This document shows, in pieces, positions 35,377 through 45,440 of a stretch of DNA of 64,000 bases. How positions within the stretch are numbered: position 1 is the stretch's first letter; the number at the start of each line of letters is the position of its first letter. The notes beneath the pieces are model-generated. The model searched no databases. It worked only from the letters and a program-made list of their open reading frames with translations, and was not told where the DNA came from. The stretch spans positions 47,974 to 111,973 of the forward strand of contig NZ_CADFGP010000025.1 of the NCBI RefSeq assembly GCF_902833905.1, written 5' to 3'. This DNA comes from Paraburkholderia tuberum STM678 (GTDB lineage: Bacteria; Pseudomonadota; Gammaproteobacteria; Burkholderiales; Burkholderiaceae). The translations under genes were made by a program, and so were the position numbers.

Positions 35377-36411
35377 TCACCGCCCCAACCCACTATGCGC
35401 GATCTGCTGCTCGACGAACTGCGCAAACAACGCATGCATATGCGTCGTCGGATGCAAATCATCCGCGAACATGTAAGTCTGATCCGCATTGGCGCTCACG
35501 TAGGTTGCCGGCGAACATAGCAGCGCGGTGTCATCGGGCGTTTTCTTCGGATCGCAGGCCTGCCCCGTATTCGATACGGTAAAACCGTTCGCCTGAAAGC
35601 TTCCGATGACCTGATTCGTCCACGTGTACGAATCGACCTCGATCACCTTCGACTGCAGCCCATCGGTTTGCAACGCGGCGTTCAACGTGGCGTTGAAAAG
35701 CTGCGACAACTGCGTGAGATTCGAGCCACCATCGGCCGAAGCGAGCCCCTTCGGCGACAGCCCGATATTCGGCAGATTGATCACCACCACATGCGTGCCG
35801 CCGTTCTGCACGATCTGCCCGACGAGCTGGGCGAGCGTGGTGGCCGCCGCCTGCACGATCGGCGCCGCGGCGGGCAGGTTGCCGGCGCGGAGCACATCGT
35901 TCGCGCCCACCCACACGAGCACGAGCTGATTGGCATTGAAGCTGCCGTGAGCGCTCAGATAACTCGACAGTTGCTGATTGACAGGCATTTCGATGTTGCC
36001 GATGACGTCGCTCAGATAGTCGTACTGGTTCGCCGGCGTCGCCACCGTCGAGCCCCCTTCCGCGTAACCGAGGCCGCTCTGCGCACTCAGCTTATGCGTG
36101 AAATCGATCGTGAACGCGGCGCTGAGCGTATCGCCGTAGTATTGCGCGACCTCCTGGGCCCACACCTGGCCGGGGTTGGTCGTGAAACGCCCGCCTCCCA
36201 CCGCGCTCGCGAGCGGCGCATAAGTCCCGACGTCCGACAGGCTGTCGCCGAACGTCACGACCTGCAGCTTGACGCCGCCAGCCGGCTCGGCCGCCGTGCC
36301 GCCGCCGCTACTCGACCCGCCGCTTCCGTTACCGCCCCCGCCGCAAGCCGAGAGCAGCACGATCGACATGGCAAAAACTACAGCGCGGACCTTGTCATTT
36401 ATGCCTCGCAT
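35377..36411 (-). CDS. SGNH/GDSL-family lipoprotein esterase
   Basis: The ATG at 36411 (MRGINDKV) is preceded by GAGGAGC. A signal peptide ends in the lipobox LLSAC, followed by a Gly/Ser linker. The catalytic blocks are VTFGDSLSDVGTY (Ser), WVGANDVL (Asn) and FADDLHPTTHMHAL (Asp and His). With 344 residues it fits secreted GDSL esterases/lipases. It should sit in the outer membrane facing outward or in the periplasm. The substrate is unknown. Confidence 0.88.
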   Translation of the reverse strand: MRGINDKVRAVVFAMSIVLLSACGGGGNGSGGSSSGGGTAAEPAGGVKLQVVTFGDSLSDVGTYAPLASAVGGGRFTTNPGQVWAQEVAQYYGDTLSAAFTIDFTHKLSAQSGLGYAEGGSTVATPANQYDYLSDVIGNIEMPVNQQLSSYLSAHGSFNANQLVLVWVGANDVLRAGNLPAAAPIVQAAATTLAQLVGQIVQNGGTHVVVINLPNIGLSPKGLASADGGSNLTQLSQLFNATLNAALQTDGLQSKVIEVDSYTWTNQVIGSFQANGFTVSNTGQACDPKKTPDDTALLCSPATYVSANADQTYMFADDLHPTTHMHALFAQFVEQQIAHSGLGR

Positions 36412-36542
36412 TTGCTCCTCCTCGCCGGGCGGGCCAGCGGTGTCGAGTGCCTCACGTGCGTGGTCGGTGCCGGATCGGTACCTGACCGCACGCGGCTCTT
36501 CGAACAAGCATCGCGTGTGCCCAGCAAGGAAATGCGGCTCGC

Positions 36543-36968
36543 TCAAAGCCTCTCGAACACCACCTCCTGCGCGCCTTCCCACAGCACCTTCGTGCCGAGC
36601 TCGCGCAGTTTTTCCTTGCCTTCGACGATCGTCAGAAAATGATTGCCCGCGAGTTGCCCCATCTTGCTCGCGAAGCAGCATGAGCCATATGCGAGGATGA
36701 TCTCGGTCTCGCTATAGCCGCCCGGATAGAACAGGATGTCGCCGACCGATGGATGGCTCGTGTGATTCTCGAAGCCGACCGCGACGCCGTCGTTCTCGAG
36801 CTTGAATTCGCCGAGCGGCACCCAGCAGCCCTCACCGCTCCAGCGCACATGGATCAGCTTCTGCCGGTACGGCAGCAGCTTCAGGAACGCGGCCACGGTC
36901 TGCGGCGCATCGGGATGGGTTTCGGCGATGAAGGCGTGGCCGCAGGCGGTCATCTTGAGTCGGGTCAT
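36543..36968 (-). CDS. DUF3830-family protein
   Basis: The 141-residue protein starts MTRLKMTACGHAF and has the conserved SGEGCWVPLGEF and GDILFYPGGYSETEIILAYGSC segments of DUF3830, a cyclophilin-like small domain. Members often sit beside amidohydrolase or hydantoinase genes; none is near here. Function is unknown. It lies 130 bp upstream of the GDSL esterase on the same strand. Confidence 0.8.
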   Translation of the reverse strand: MTRLKMTACGHAFIAETHPDAPQTVAAFLKLLPYRQKLIHVRWSGEGCWVPLGEFKLENDGVAVGFENHTSHPSVGDILFYPGGYSETEIILAYGSCCFASKMGQLAGNHFLTIVEGKEKLRELGTKVLWEGAQEVVFERL

Positions 36969-37268
36969 GGCGCGTTATCCGGTATGTGGGGTTCAAAAGC
37001 GGTTCGATTCTGTCGTCCGATGCAAGGTTTCGACAGATACAGTTGTCGGCGCCGCGGTCAGTCCAGTTAGACCACGTCCGATCGCGGGCGGCCGGCCGAA
37101 CCGCGAAGCCTTGCTCCACGTGCCATGCCAGTTTGCACCGCGCGCCGCCACGAAAGTTCGTAGTTTGCAAGCCGCGCAATGCAAAGCACACTGCGCAAGT
37201 GCGTGATTCCGACTGTAGAAAGGCGAGCCGTTACGGCGTGCGCAGGCAAGCATCAGCCGGCGTGCATC
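36969..37268. other. Intergenic region between DUF3830 and AraC genes
   Basis: About 300 bp without a convincing gene or terminator. It should contain the DUF3830 gene promoter. Confidence 0.4.
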
Positions 37269-38180
37269 TCAAGCGCGGAGCCGGTAGGCGAGCGGCGTCG
37301 CACCATAGCCACGCTTGAACTGCACGGAGAAATGACTGGCATTCTCGAAGCCAACTTCGAGCGCGATTTGCAGCACGGTTCGATCCGTGGCGCGCAGCAG
37401 CCTCGCCGCTTCCTCGAGCCGCAAGCGCGTCACGAACTGATGCGGCGTCTCCCCGGTCTCGCGGCGAAACACCCGAGCAAAATGAAAACTGCTTAGGCCG
37501 GCCTGCTCGGCCAGTTCGGCGATCGCCAGATCTTCGGCGAGATTGGTGCGGATGTACTCGGTCACTCGGCGGATCCGGCGCGGCACCAGCCGTTCAAGCC
37601 GCGTCGCGCCGCCGCGCCGCGCATCGTTGCCGCTCGAATAGTGCTGCAGCAGGTGCGCAGCGAGCGCGTGAGCCAGCGTATCGACATACAGACGCGAATC
37701 GGCCGGATCGCGGGCGGCGCGATGCAGCGCGGCAAGCATCGCGGCGATCAGCGGATCGTTGAAGCGCATCGCGTCGCCGAGCGACAGTTCACGCGACGCG
37801 TCGAGCCCCATCTGTTGCGCGACGCTGTCGATCAAATCGCGCTCGATGTGCACGTGCAACGTAGACAACGGCTCGTCGCTGAGCGAATGCCAGCGCCACG
37901 AGATCGGCGTGGGCGGCACGAACCACAGGTCGTTCACGCGCATATCGGCGCTTTCCCAAGCTCCGCCGAGGTTGCGTTCGAGATGCTCGGCGCCGCTCGC
38001 GAGCGTCATCAGCGTGAAGTCGCGCAAACCGGGCGCTTCGAGCAGGTCTTGCCGCACCGGCTCGAGATACGAGCGCAGCACCAGATGCCGCCACTCGCGA
38101 TCCACGCTCGACACGAGTCGCTGGCCGGCCATGTAGCGGTCGTAGGCGAGCGTCGTCGTGAGCTTGGGAATTCGTGCCAT
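37269..38180 (-). CDS. AraC-family transcriptional regulator
   Basis: I use the ATG at 38180 (MARIPKL, 303 residues), preceded by GAGGGG. The C-terminal 100 residues carry two HTH motifs (LAIAELAEQAGLSSFHFARVFRRETG and TVLQIALEVGFENASHFSVQFKR). The N-terminal part is a cupin-like sensing domain (HVHIERDL). The signal and targets are unknown; it is divergent from the LuxR gene. Confidence 0.9.
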   Translation of the reverse strand: MARIPKLTTTLAYDRYMAGQRLVSSVDREWRHLVLRSYLEPVRQDLLEAPGLRDFTLMTLASGAEHLERNLGGAWESADMRVNDLWFVPPTPISWRWHSLSDEPLSTLHVHIERDLIDSVAQQMGLDASRELSLGDAMRFNDPLIAAMLAALHRAARDPADSRLYVDTLAHALAAHLLQHYSSGNDARRGGATRLERLVPRRIRRVTEYIRTNLAEDLAIAELAEQAGLSSFHFARVFRRETGETPHQFVTRLRLEEAARLLRATDRTVLQIALEVGFENASHFSVQFKRGYGATPLAYRLRA

Positions 38181-38362
38181 CACATCCCCTCGAAGGAGGT
38201 GCCGTATGGAAGGAGAAACGCCGCCGTACCCGTATTGCCGGTCCACTGTCAGCGCAAGATCACAAAAATGATAGCAAGGAACCGGCTACCGACATTTCAC
38301 GAAATCGCTAATCATTGAGGTTGTCGTCCTTCACGCGTTTAGAACGCCGGAGCTACCGTTTC

Positions 38363-39364
38363 ATGGAACATGAATGCGATACGCTGCCGCAATGGCTGAC
38401 CGGCTCGCCGCAAGGCGAAGCCGGGCACGCGTCGGCAGCACACCCGAGAGCGGCATCCGCCCAACCGGCTTACCCGGCCGGCGCGCGGCACGCCGCGCAA
38501 TCAGCCCACGCGGCTGAAGCAGTGAAGATGTCTCCCCGCGCCGCGAATGGTGCGGGTCGCAGTGGCTTTCTGACTCTGTTCACCGAGGAAGAAATCGGCA
38601 CGCCGTCGCCCGCGGCGGGGCGGGCCGCGCCGCTGATCGGTCCGCTCGGACGGTTCGGCAGCGCGCAGGACCGCATGGAGTTCGTGCGTCGGCGCATCAG
38701 GCAATTGGGCTTCGACTCGTTCAGCTATACCGCCACGCGCACGTCTTCGCATCACAAGACGATGTTCGTGTTGACGAGCTACGAGTCGCAGGCATGGCTC
38801 ACGCGCTATTTCCGCGAGCGCTATTTCGAGCTCGACCCGCGCGTCGCGCTCGCGTCGCCGACCGGCATGCCGTTTCTGTGGAATACCGCCGACCTGCGCG
38901 CCGACCTGCCGCGCGCGCAGCTGCGCAGCGAGCGGCTCGCCGCGCTGATCGACATGCTGGAGGCGACCGACCGCAAGAGCGGCATTCTCACGCAGATGCC
39001 GCTGCCGGAGCCGGAGCTGAGCGCGAGCCTGTGCTTCAATTCGGAGATCGGCAACCCGCGCTGGATGACCGAATCGATCGTCGCGGAAACGCTGATGTTC
39101 GCGCACTCGATTCATGAGTTCATCTGGATGCACGCGAAAAGCGTGATCGGCATCGCGCCCGCGCAGCAGCAGCGCGTCGCGCTCAGCAAGCTGCAGCACG
39201 CGGTGCTGAAGGCGGTCGTGCAGGGGCAGCGCGACAAGGAAATCGCGTATTTCCTCGGGCTGTCGCCGCATAACGTCGACTATCATCTGCGGCGCTTGCG
39301 GCAGCTGTTCAACGTGCGCAACCGCGTGCAGTTGATCAATGTCGCACAGGCGTATCTGTTGTAG
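38363..39364 (+). CDS. LuxR-type regulator with autoinducer-binding domain (solo)
   Basis: The likely start is the ATG at 38363 (MEHECDTL, 333 residues), though the frame opens at 38315. Residues ~90-240 form an autoinducer-binding domain; FRERYFELDPRV holds the conserved Asp-Pro pair and PFLWNTADL a conserved Trp. The C-terminus has the LuxR HTH (VQGQRDKEIAYFLGLSPHNVDYHLRRL). The N-terminal ~70 residues are Ala-rich and unusual. No luxI-type synthase is in the window. Confidence 0.85.
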   Translation: MEHECDTLPQWLTGSPQGEAGHASAAHPRAASAQPAYPAGARHAAQSAHAAEAVKMSPRAANGAGRSGFLTLFTEEEIGTPSPAAGRAAPLIGPLGRFGSAQDRMEFVRRRIRQLGFDSFSYTATRTSSHHKTMFVLTSYESQAWLTRYFRERYFELDPRVALASPTGMPFLWNTADLRADLPRAQLRSERLAALIDMLEATDRKSGILTQMPLPEPELSASLCFNSEIGNPRWMTESIVAETLMFAHSIHEFIWMHAKSVIGIAPAQQQRVALSKLQHAVLKAVVQGQRDKEIAYFLGLSPHNVDYHLRRLRQLFNVRNRVQLINVAQAYLL

Positions 39365-39393
39365 TTGTAGTCGGCGTCTGCGCGTATCGATGA

Positions 39394-39428
39394 AGAGGGC
39401 GCGACGGCTTTTCGCTGTCGCGCCCTCT
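39394..39428. terminator. Bidirectional terminator-like hairpin
   Basis: AGAGGGCGCGAC and GTCGCGCCCTCT form a perfect 12-bp stem with an 11-base loop, between the convergent LuxR and ABC permease genes. T-runs are short. Confidence 0.6.
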
Positions 39429-39446
39429 GCTAATCGCGCGGTCTTA

Positions 39447-40204
39447 TCAGCTTTTCAAGCGATAGCCGGTCCTGAAGATCCAGCCGACGATCACGAGGAA
39501 CACCGCGAGAAACAGCAGTGTCATGCCGAGACTCAGGCCGACGCCGACGTCGCCCAGCTCGTAGAAGCTCCAGCGAAATCCGCTGACCAGATAAACGATC
39601 GGATTGAACAGCGTGACGGCGTGCCAGAACGGCGGCAGCATGTCCACCGAATAGAAGGCGCCGCCGAGAAACGTGAGCGGCGTGACGATCAGGAGCGGCA
39701 CCAGTTGCAGCTTCTCGAAGCTGTCCGCCCAGATGCCGATGATGAAGCCGAGCAGACTGAACGTGACGGCCGTCAGCACGAGAAACAGCACCATCCAGTA
39801 TGGATGCATGATCTGCAACGGCACGAACAGCGCGGCGGTCGCGAGAATGATGAGCCCGAGCAGGATCGACTTGGTGGCCGCCGCGCCCACATAGCTGACG
39901 ACGATCTCCAGATACGATACGGGCGCCGACAGCAGCTCGTAGATCGTGCCCGTGAAACGCGGGAAGTAAATCCCGAACGACGCGTTCGCGATGCTTTGCG
40001 ACAGCAGCGACAACATGATCAGACCCGGCACGATGAACGCGCCGTAGCTGATGCCCTCCACTTCCTTGATACGCGAGCCGATCGCCGAGCCGAACACGAC
40101 GAAGTACAGCGACGTGGAAATCACCGGCGCGATGATGCTTTGCATCAGCGTGCGCCACGTGCGCGCCATTTCGAACTTGTAGATCGCGCGCATTGCGTAG
40201 ATGT

Positions 40205-40208
<4 letters not shown>
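39447..40208 (-). CDS. ABC-2 type transporter permease
   Basis: The 253-residue protein has six hydrophobic segments and the ABC-2 signature near the C-terminus (PLTFLGGAFYSVDMLPPFWHAVTLFNPIVYLVSGFRW). It resembles NodJ/YadH-type export permeases. Its ATG overlaps the ATPase stop (ATGA), so the two form one exporter. The cargo is unknown. Confidence 0.9.
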
Positions 40209-41131
<923 letters not shown>

Positions 41132-41387
41132 GGACTCGATGATGGCCGACACCGCTGTTGAATGACAGGAAACGGCGCGAAGGAACGCGCCGCATCCGCA
41201 ATGTAATGGAAAGTGCGAAAGCGTGCAGCGCACGCGAGCGGACGAACAGATCGTGCGGTTGCGGCGCTACGTGCGCGAAAAGGCGGTGGCGCTCGGGCTG
41301 TCGGCTCGTCGGGCGTGGGCCCCGGCTCGGTCCGCACGCTTTGTTGCGCGGCTCGCCGGTCAAACAGGCGCTGCGACGACTCAGACC

Positions 41388-43082
41388 TCAGGGCTGCGCA
41401 CAGACAAAACTACTCGCCAGATTTACATTGCCTCGGCCGAGATAGCGCGGAAACCCGGGATAGCGGCACAGCGGCCGCGAGCGTCCATTCGTCGCCGCGG
41501 CGAGATCTGTGGCCATCAGCGTTTCGGGCGCGACGCCGCGCGTGACCCACGCGTCGAGCGCGCCGAGCAGATCGACCGATGGAATGAACACGCCGTTGCC
41601 ATGCTGAAACCCCGGCACCATGTACAGCCGCATGAAGCGATCCACCTCGTCCTTGCCGAAACGCGCGACTAGCGCGTCGTGATATGCGATCGTCTGGTTC
41701 GGGCTGATCACTTCGTCGGCGAGACCCTGCAGCGTGATCAGCTTGCCGCCGTGCGCGATGTAACGCGACAGGTCGGGGTTCATCGCGCCGATCGTGCCCG
41801 ACAGCGCGATCAGTCGCGCGCGATATTTGCCGGGGCGTTGCGGATCGAACGTCAACGAATCGAAGTCCGCGTCGCGCGCGACGAAGTAGCGCAGATAGCC
41901 GTCGCCTTGCGCGAACAGATAACCGTTCGCATAGAACGTCGGTACCGGTTGACGCCGCGGCTGATGCGCGAGCCCGAGCGCGCCGGTCAGTTGCGTGCCC
42001 TGGAACACGTTGTAGCCGCGATAGCCGCTCACCTCCCACGCGAGCCGATACGGCAGCGACAGCCCGTCGCGCATCGCCAGCAAGGTGGCCAGTTGCGCGT
42101 CGGTCAGACACGCATCGTCAGATGAAAGGCGCAGCGCGCAACGCAGCGAATCGACAATTTGCGCTTCGTGCGCGCGACATGCTTCGACGTCGCTAACGAT
42201 GCCGTCCGCCATGCCGTCGAGCCGGTCGCATACCTCGAGCGTGCGTTGATAGACGCGTTCGAGCAGCGCCGGCGGCACGAAGCCGCCCGGCGTACCGTAC
42301 TCGGCCTGGCCGAGCTTCACGCCGATCAGCCGCACGCCGGAAAAATTCAGCGCGGGCGCATTGGCGATCACGCCGTCGTAGTCGTCGGGGAAGCGCTGCA
42401 TCACCGTGTAGCCTTCGCGGCCCCCCGTCGAGCCGCCGGCAAAATACATGCGCTGCGGCGGCCTGCCGTACGCGTGCGCGATCAACGCGAGCGCGACGTC
42501 ATGGGTTTTCTTCAGATGCGCGTAGCCGAAGTTCGTCACCGCTTCATCGACGAGACCAAACTCCGCGAGCGACGAATCGCCGACATGCCCCGAGTCGTCA
42601 CCGAACGTCGCGTAGCCTTGCGCGAGCGGCGCGCGATCCGGCGAGAACGGCATCACGCCGGTGCCGCTGACAACCACGCCGTTGTACCCGCCGCCGCCGA
42701 TCTGCAACGCACGGCCATTCCAGCGACTCGGCAGATTCAGATCGAAGCGGATGTCGGGCGTTGTCCGATTCAGCGCCTTGATGCGCCCCGTGATGCGGCA
42801 ATACTCGCCGCCTTGCTGATTGCCCGGCGCGGTCGCGCCGATCATCGCCGCGCTTTCGATCAGCGCGCCGGCCGTCGGGATCTCGATCAATTCGGGCGAC
42901 AGCACCGCGCCCGCGAACTCCGCGCAGTGCATCGCGAACGGTGTCTCTTTGGCCTGCGCGGCCGTGCGATGCATCGCGAGCCACGCGAGCACGACGACGC
43001 TCATCACGGTTGCGAGTCCAACGAGCTTGCGCGTCGTGCGCATCGTGGTCGTGATGCGCACGCGGCGCTCGCGTCGTGTCAT
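41388..43082 (-). CDS. Tannase/feruloyl esterase family protein
   Basis: The ATG at 43082 overlaps the OpgC-like stop (ATGA); the 564-residue product has an N-terminal membrane or signal segment (LVGLATVMSVVVLAWLAMH). The nucleophile motif is FAGGSTGGREG (Ser), with an acid in GLADEVISPNQT and His in PGFQHGNG. The usual paired Cys before Ser and after His is changed: GGSTGG replaces GCSTGG, and HGNG replaces HCxG, so the disulphide that links the active site in this family appears to be missing. It should be periplasmic or secreted. It is coupled to an acyltransferase. Confidence 0.85.
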   Translation of the reverse strand: MTRRERRVRITTTMRTTRKLVGLATVMSVVVLAWLAMHRTAAQAKETPFAMHCAEFAGAVLSPELIEIPTAGALIESAAMIGATAPGNQQGGEYCRITGRIKALNRTTPDIRFDLNLPSRWNGRALQIGGGGYNGVVVSGTGVMPFSPDRAPLAQGYATFGDDSGHVGDSSLAEFGLVDEAVTNFGYAHLKKTHDVALALIAHAYGRPPQRMYFAGGSTGGREGYTVMQRFPDDYDGVIANAPALNFSGVRLIGVKLGQAEYGTPGGFVPPALLERVYQRTLEVCDRLDGMADGIVSDVEACRAHEAQIVDSLRCALRLSSDDACLTDAQLATLLAMRDGLSLPYRLAWEVSGYRGYNVFQGTQLTGALGLAHQPRRQPVPTFYANGYLFAQGDGYLRYFVARDADFDSLTFDPQRPGKYRARLIALSGTIGAMNPDLSRYIAHGGKLITLQGLADEVISPNQTIAYHDALVARFGKDEVDRFMRLYMVPGFQHGNGVFIPSVDLLGALDAWVTRGVAPETLMATDLAAATNGRSRPLCRYPGFPRYLGRGNVNLASSFVCAQP

Positions 43083-44194
43083 TCGCAACCCGCGCCATTC
43101 GCCTGTGCGCCCGACTGCTGCCCTTTCCAGCCGCTCCAGCCGCGCGCGATCATCAGCAGCGCGCCGATCGCCGCGAGGTCGCCGCCGAGCCCGACCAGCA
43201 CCGCGCGAAAACCGTGAAACGTGTGCGGTGTCGCCGTGTCGATGATCAACGACACCAGCGTGCCGGTCACGAAGCACACGAGTCCGGTGCGCCCCACCGT
43301 CACGACGGCGGGCAGCCGCCTCGCTAGCCACGCGATACTGCCCATCCGCACGAACTGGGCTGCGAGCCACGCGATGACGATGAAATTGATCACACGTTCC
43401 ACTGAAAGATTCTGCTTGTGCGTGCCGGGCAAAGGCTGCGTCAGCACGAAAAGTTTGACCATCGCGAAGCCAAGCACCGCGACCACCGCGACGCGCGTGA
43501 GCCACTGCGCGGTATAGCTCGCATGAAAACGTTCGCTGATCGGCTGCACGCGGCACAGCATACCGAGCACGAACATCAGTTGCCACGCAAACGGATTAAA
43601 AGCCCAGTCGGCGACAGCGTCAATGCTGAATAACGCGGCGAGCGGCCGCGCGACGGCCCACACCGCGACGCTCACCGCGAGCGCGAGCGATGCAGAGCGG
43701 CGCGCGAGCGGCACCATCACGGGCACGCATAGCGCGAACAGCACGTACATCGGCAGCACGCTGGACAGATACGGTTGCCGGCGCAACAGCGCGATATCGA
43801 ATGCTTGACGCCATGGCTGCAACGCGAACGGCGGCCAGCCGGTCATTTCTACCATCGGCCGATTCAGATCGAGCAGCGCGAGAATCGCGCCGGACACGAG
43901 CGTCAGCATCGCCGTCAACAGATACGCGCAATAGATCTCCCCGCAGCGTTTGAGGAAGCGCAACTGCGCCGCGTGTTCGCCGCGATGCGCAAGCACCGCC
44001 GTATACGCCGCGGCCGATGCATAGCCGCCGAGAAACACGAACACCTCGGCCGAATCGCACAACGCGTACGCGTGCAGCATCAGATGCGATAGCGTGCTGC
44101 CGGGAATGTGATCGAGCACGATGACGATCAGCACGATACCGCGAAAGAAATCGACTTCGACCGATCGTCCACGGCCACGGCCTGGGGTTTCCAT
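43079..44194 (-). CDS. OpgC-like membrane acyltransferase
   Basis: The ATG at 44194 (METPGRGRG, 371 residues) is the likely start; a start at 44239 would add 15. About ten hydrophobic helices follow, beginning EVDFFRGIVLIVIVLDHIPGS with the conserved Asp-Phe-Arg-Gly, His and Pro, and FVFLGGYASAAAY. This matches the OpgC group, which adds succinyl groups to periplasmic glucans. No opgGH genes are near. Translational coupling to a tannase-family esterase is notable. Confidence 0.82.
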   Translation of the reverse strand: METPGRGRGRSVEVDFFRGIVLIVIVLDHIPGSTLSHLMLHAYALCDSAEVFVFLGGYASAAAYTAVLAHRGEHAAQLRFLKRCGEIYCAYLLTAMLTLVSGAILALLDLNRPMVEMTGWPPFALQPWRQAFDIALLRRQPYLSSVLPMYVLFALCVPVMVPLARRSASLALAVSVAVWAVARPLAALFSIDAVADWAFNPFAWQLMFVLGMLCRVQPISERFHASYTAQWLTRVAVVAVLGFAMVKLFVLTQPLPGTHKQNLSVERVINFIVIAWLAAQFVRMGSIAWLARRLPAVVTVGRTGLVCFVTGTLVSLIIDTATPHTFHGFRAVLVGLGGDLAAIGALLMIARGWSGWKGQQSGAQANGAGCE

Positions 44195-44413
44195 TCGTCT
44201 TCTCGAAGAATGCGCGCTGGCGGCACGCAAGAACGTCAATGGCCACGCATCAGCGGGTGCGATCCTGAACGCACGCAGGCTTTCTTATCGAGCTTCGGTC
44301 CGATCCGTCAGCACTTCGCGCTCAAGCGAAGGCCGGCATGACCAGCCGGATGGCGGGCTGTTCGCTAAAGGGATCGGTGGCTGGCGGAAACCATGTCGCA
44401 CTCCTGTCCTCAA

Positions 44414-44680
44414 CTAACCGCTTGACCACAGTTGGGTCTCTGCGGCGTGAGTCTGCCGGAGAGCGAAATCGGTATAGCGATCCTCGACGTAGTCCGTGAC
44501 CGTCGATTTCAGCACAACGCCGGTCAACAGCACCAGGACAAACGAGACCGCGACGCCCGCGCCCATGACGAGCGTCCGCTGATAGCGGTTCAGCCTGCTC
44601 GGCTCATCAACGCGTGAGTCGCCGTTGAGCGTGTGAACCACGCGTCCATGCCTGCTGGAATCTGTGCTCTGTGATGGCAT
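44414..44680 (-). CDS. Small membrane protein, possible N-terminal remnant of a sensor kinase
   Basis: The 88-residue frame has a polar N-terminus (1-33), one helix (VMGAGVAVSFVLVLLTGVVL, about 38-58) and a short tail VTDYVEDRYTDFALRQTHAAETQL. This layout resembles the first membrane segment of hybrid sensor kinases, cut off by a stop. No kinase domain is downstream. It may be a small protein in its own right or a decayed gene. Confidence 0.4.
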   Translation of the reverse strand: MPSQSTDSSRHGRVVHTLNGDSRVDEPSRLNRYQRTLVMGAGVAVSFVLVLLTGVVLKSTVTDYVEDRYTDFALRQTHAAETQLWSSG

Positions 44681-45440
44681 GGCGGACCTGAATCAGGGAC
44701 GCAAGGAATGATTTCCGCATCATACGGCGATTCCGACTCGTTGCGTGTTTGATGTCGATTGAGCCGCCTGTGGCGGGCGGCGTTGCGGTTTGCGCCTGTC
44801 CCCGCCTTCACTTCTGGTCGTCGCCTGTTACGTGAAGCTCGACTGAAACCCGTTCGGCGCGCGGTTGCACTCGTCAGCGCAAGCATTGGCGACGGGCATC
44901 GCTGAACTGTTGATAGTTGATGAAACACATAGGCACCCTTTCCACCATCTGCCGTCCCGTCAAGATTTCTGACCTTGCCACGCTCTCCGCGTTAGCAGGC
45001 AGTGCCGCCATCTCAAGCGCTGCAGCGCTCAAATACCGGCCCGCACCGATTCGGACCGGTCCTATTTTTATCCAATCCCAAAAATCCACTATCTGCCGTC
45101 CCGTCAAGATTTCTGACCTTGCCACGCTCTCCGCGTTAGCAGGCAGTGCCGCCATCTCAAGCGCTGCAGCGCTCAAATACCGGCCCGCGCCGATTCGGAC
45201 CGGTCCTATTTTTATCCAATCTCAAAAATATAGACTGAACCCAGTTACAGAGATTTAGCAAAGGCCTGCCCTAGATTGACTCGGCAGAAATCTGGCCGAT
45301 TCTTACTGCGGCCATGAGCTTTCTGGATCGTCATCGCCCCCGTTTTTGCAGCTGATATCGAACAGCAAGAAATGGCAACGGCGATTTGGCATTAGTTCGC
45401 ATAACTCAATTCTTTTTCAAAATTTAAAGGGAATCATGTC
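44681..45440. promoter_or_regulatory. Upstream region of the adhesin gene
   Basis: Apart from a 144-bp tandem duplication (44942-45229) no gene is supported in these 760 bp. Frames that cross the duplication repeat because 144 is divisible by 3. The 200 bp before the adhesin ATG are AT-rich and should contain its promoter. Confidence 0.55.
44942..45229 (+). repeat. 144-bp tandem duplication upstream of the adhesin
   Basis: Copy 1 (44942-45085) and copy 2 (45086-45229) are adjacent and differ at three positions by hand comparison. Each copy contains the palindromes AGCGCTGCAGCGCT and GGACCGGTCC, and an A/T-rich end. Confidence 0.95.

Noticed and set aside
44874..45258. About 100-codon frames on both strands within the tandem duplication
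   Set aside because: Frames repeat because the unit is 48 codons long; no ribosome site or homology supports translation.
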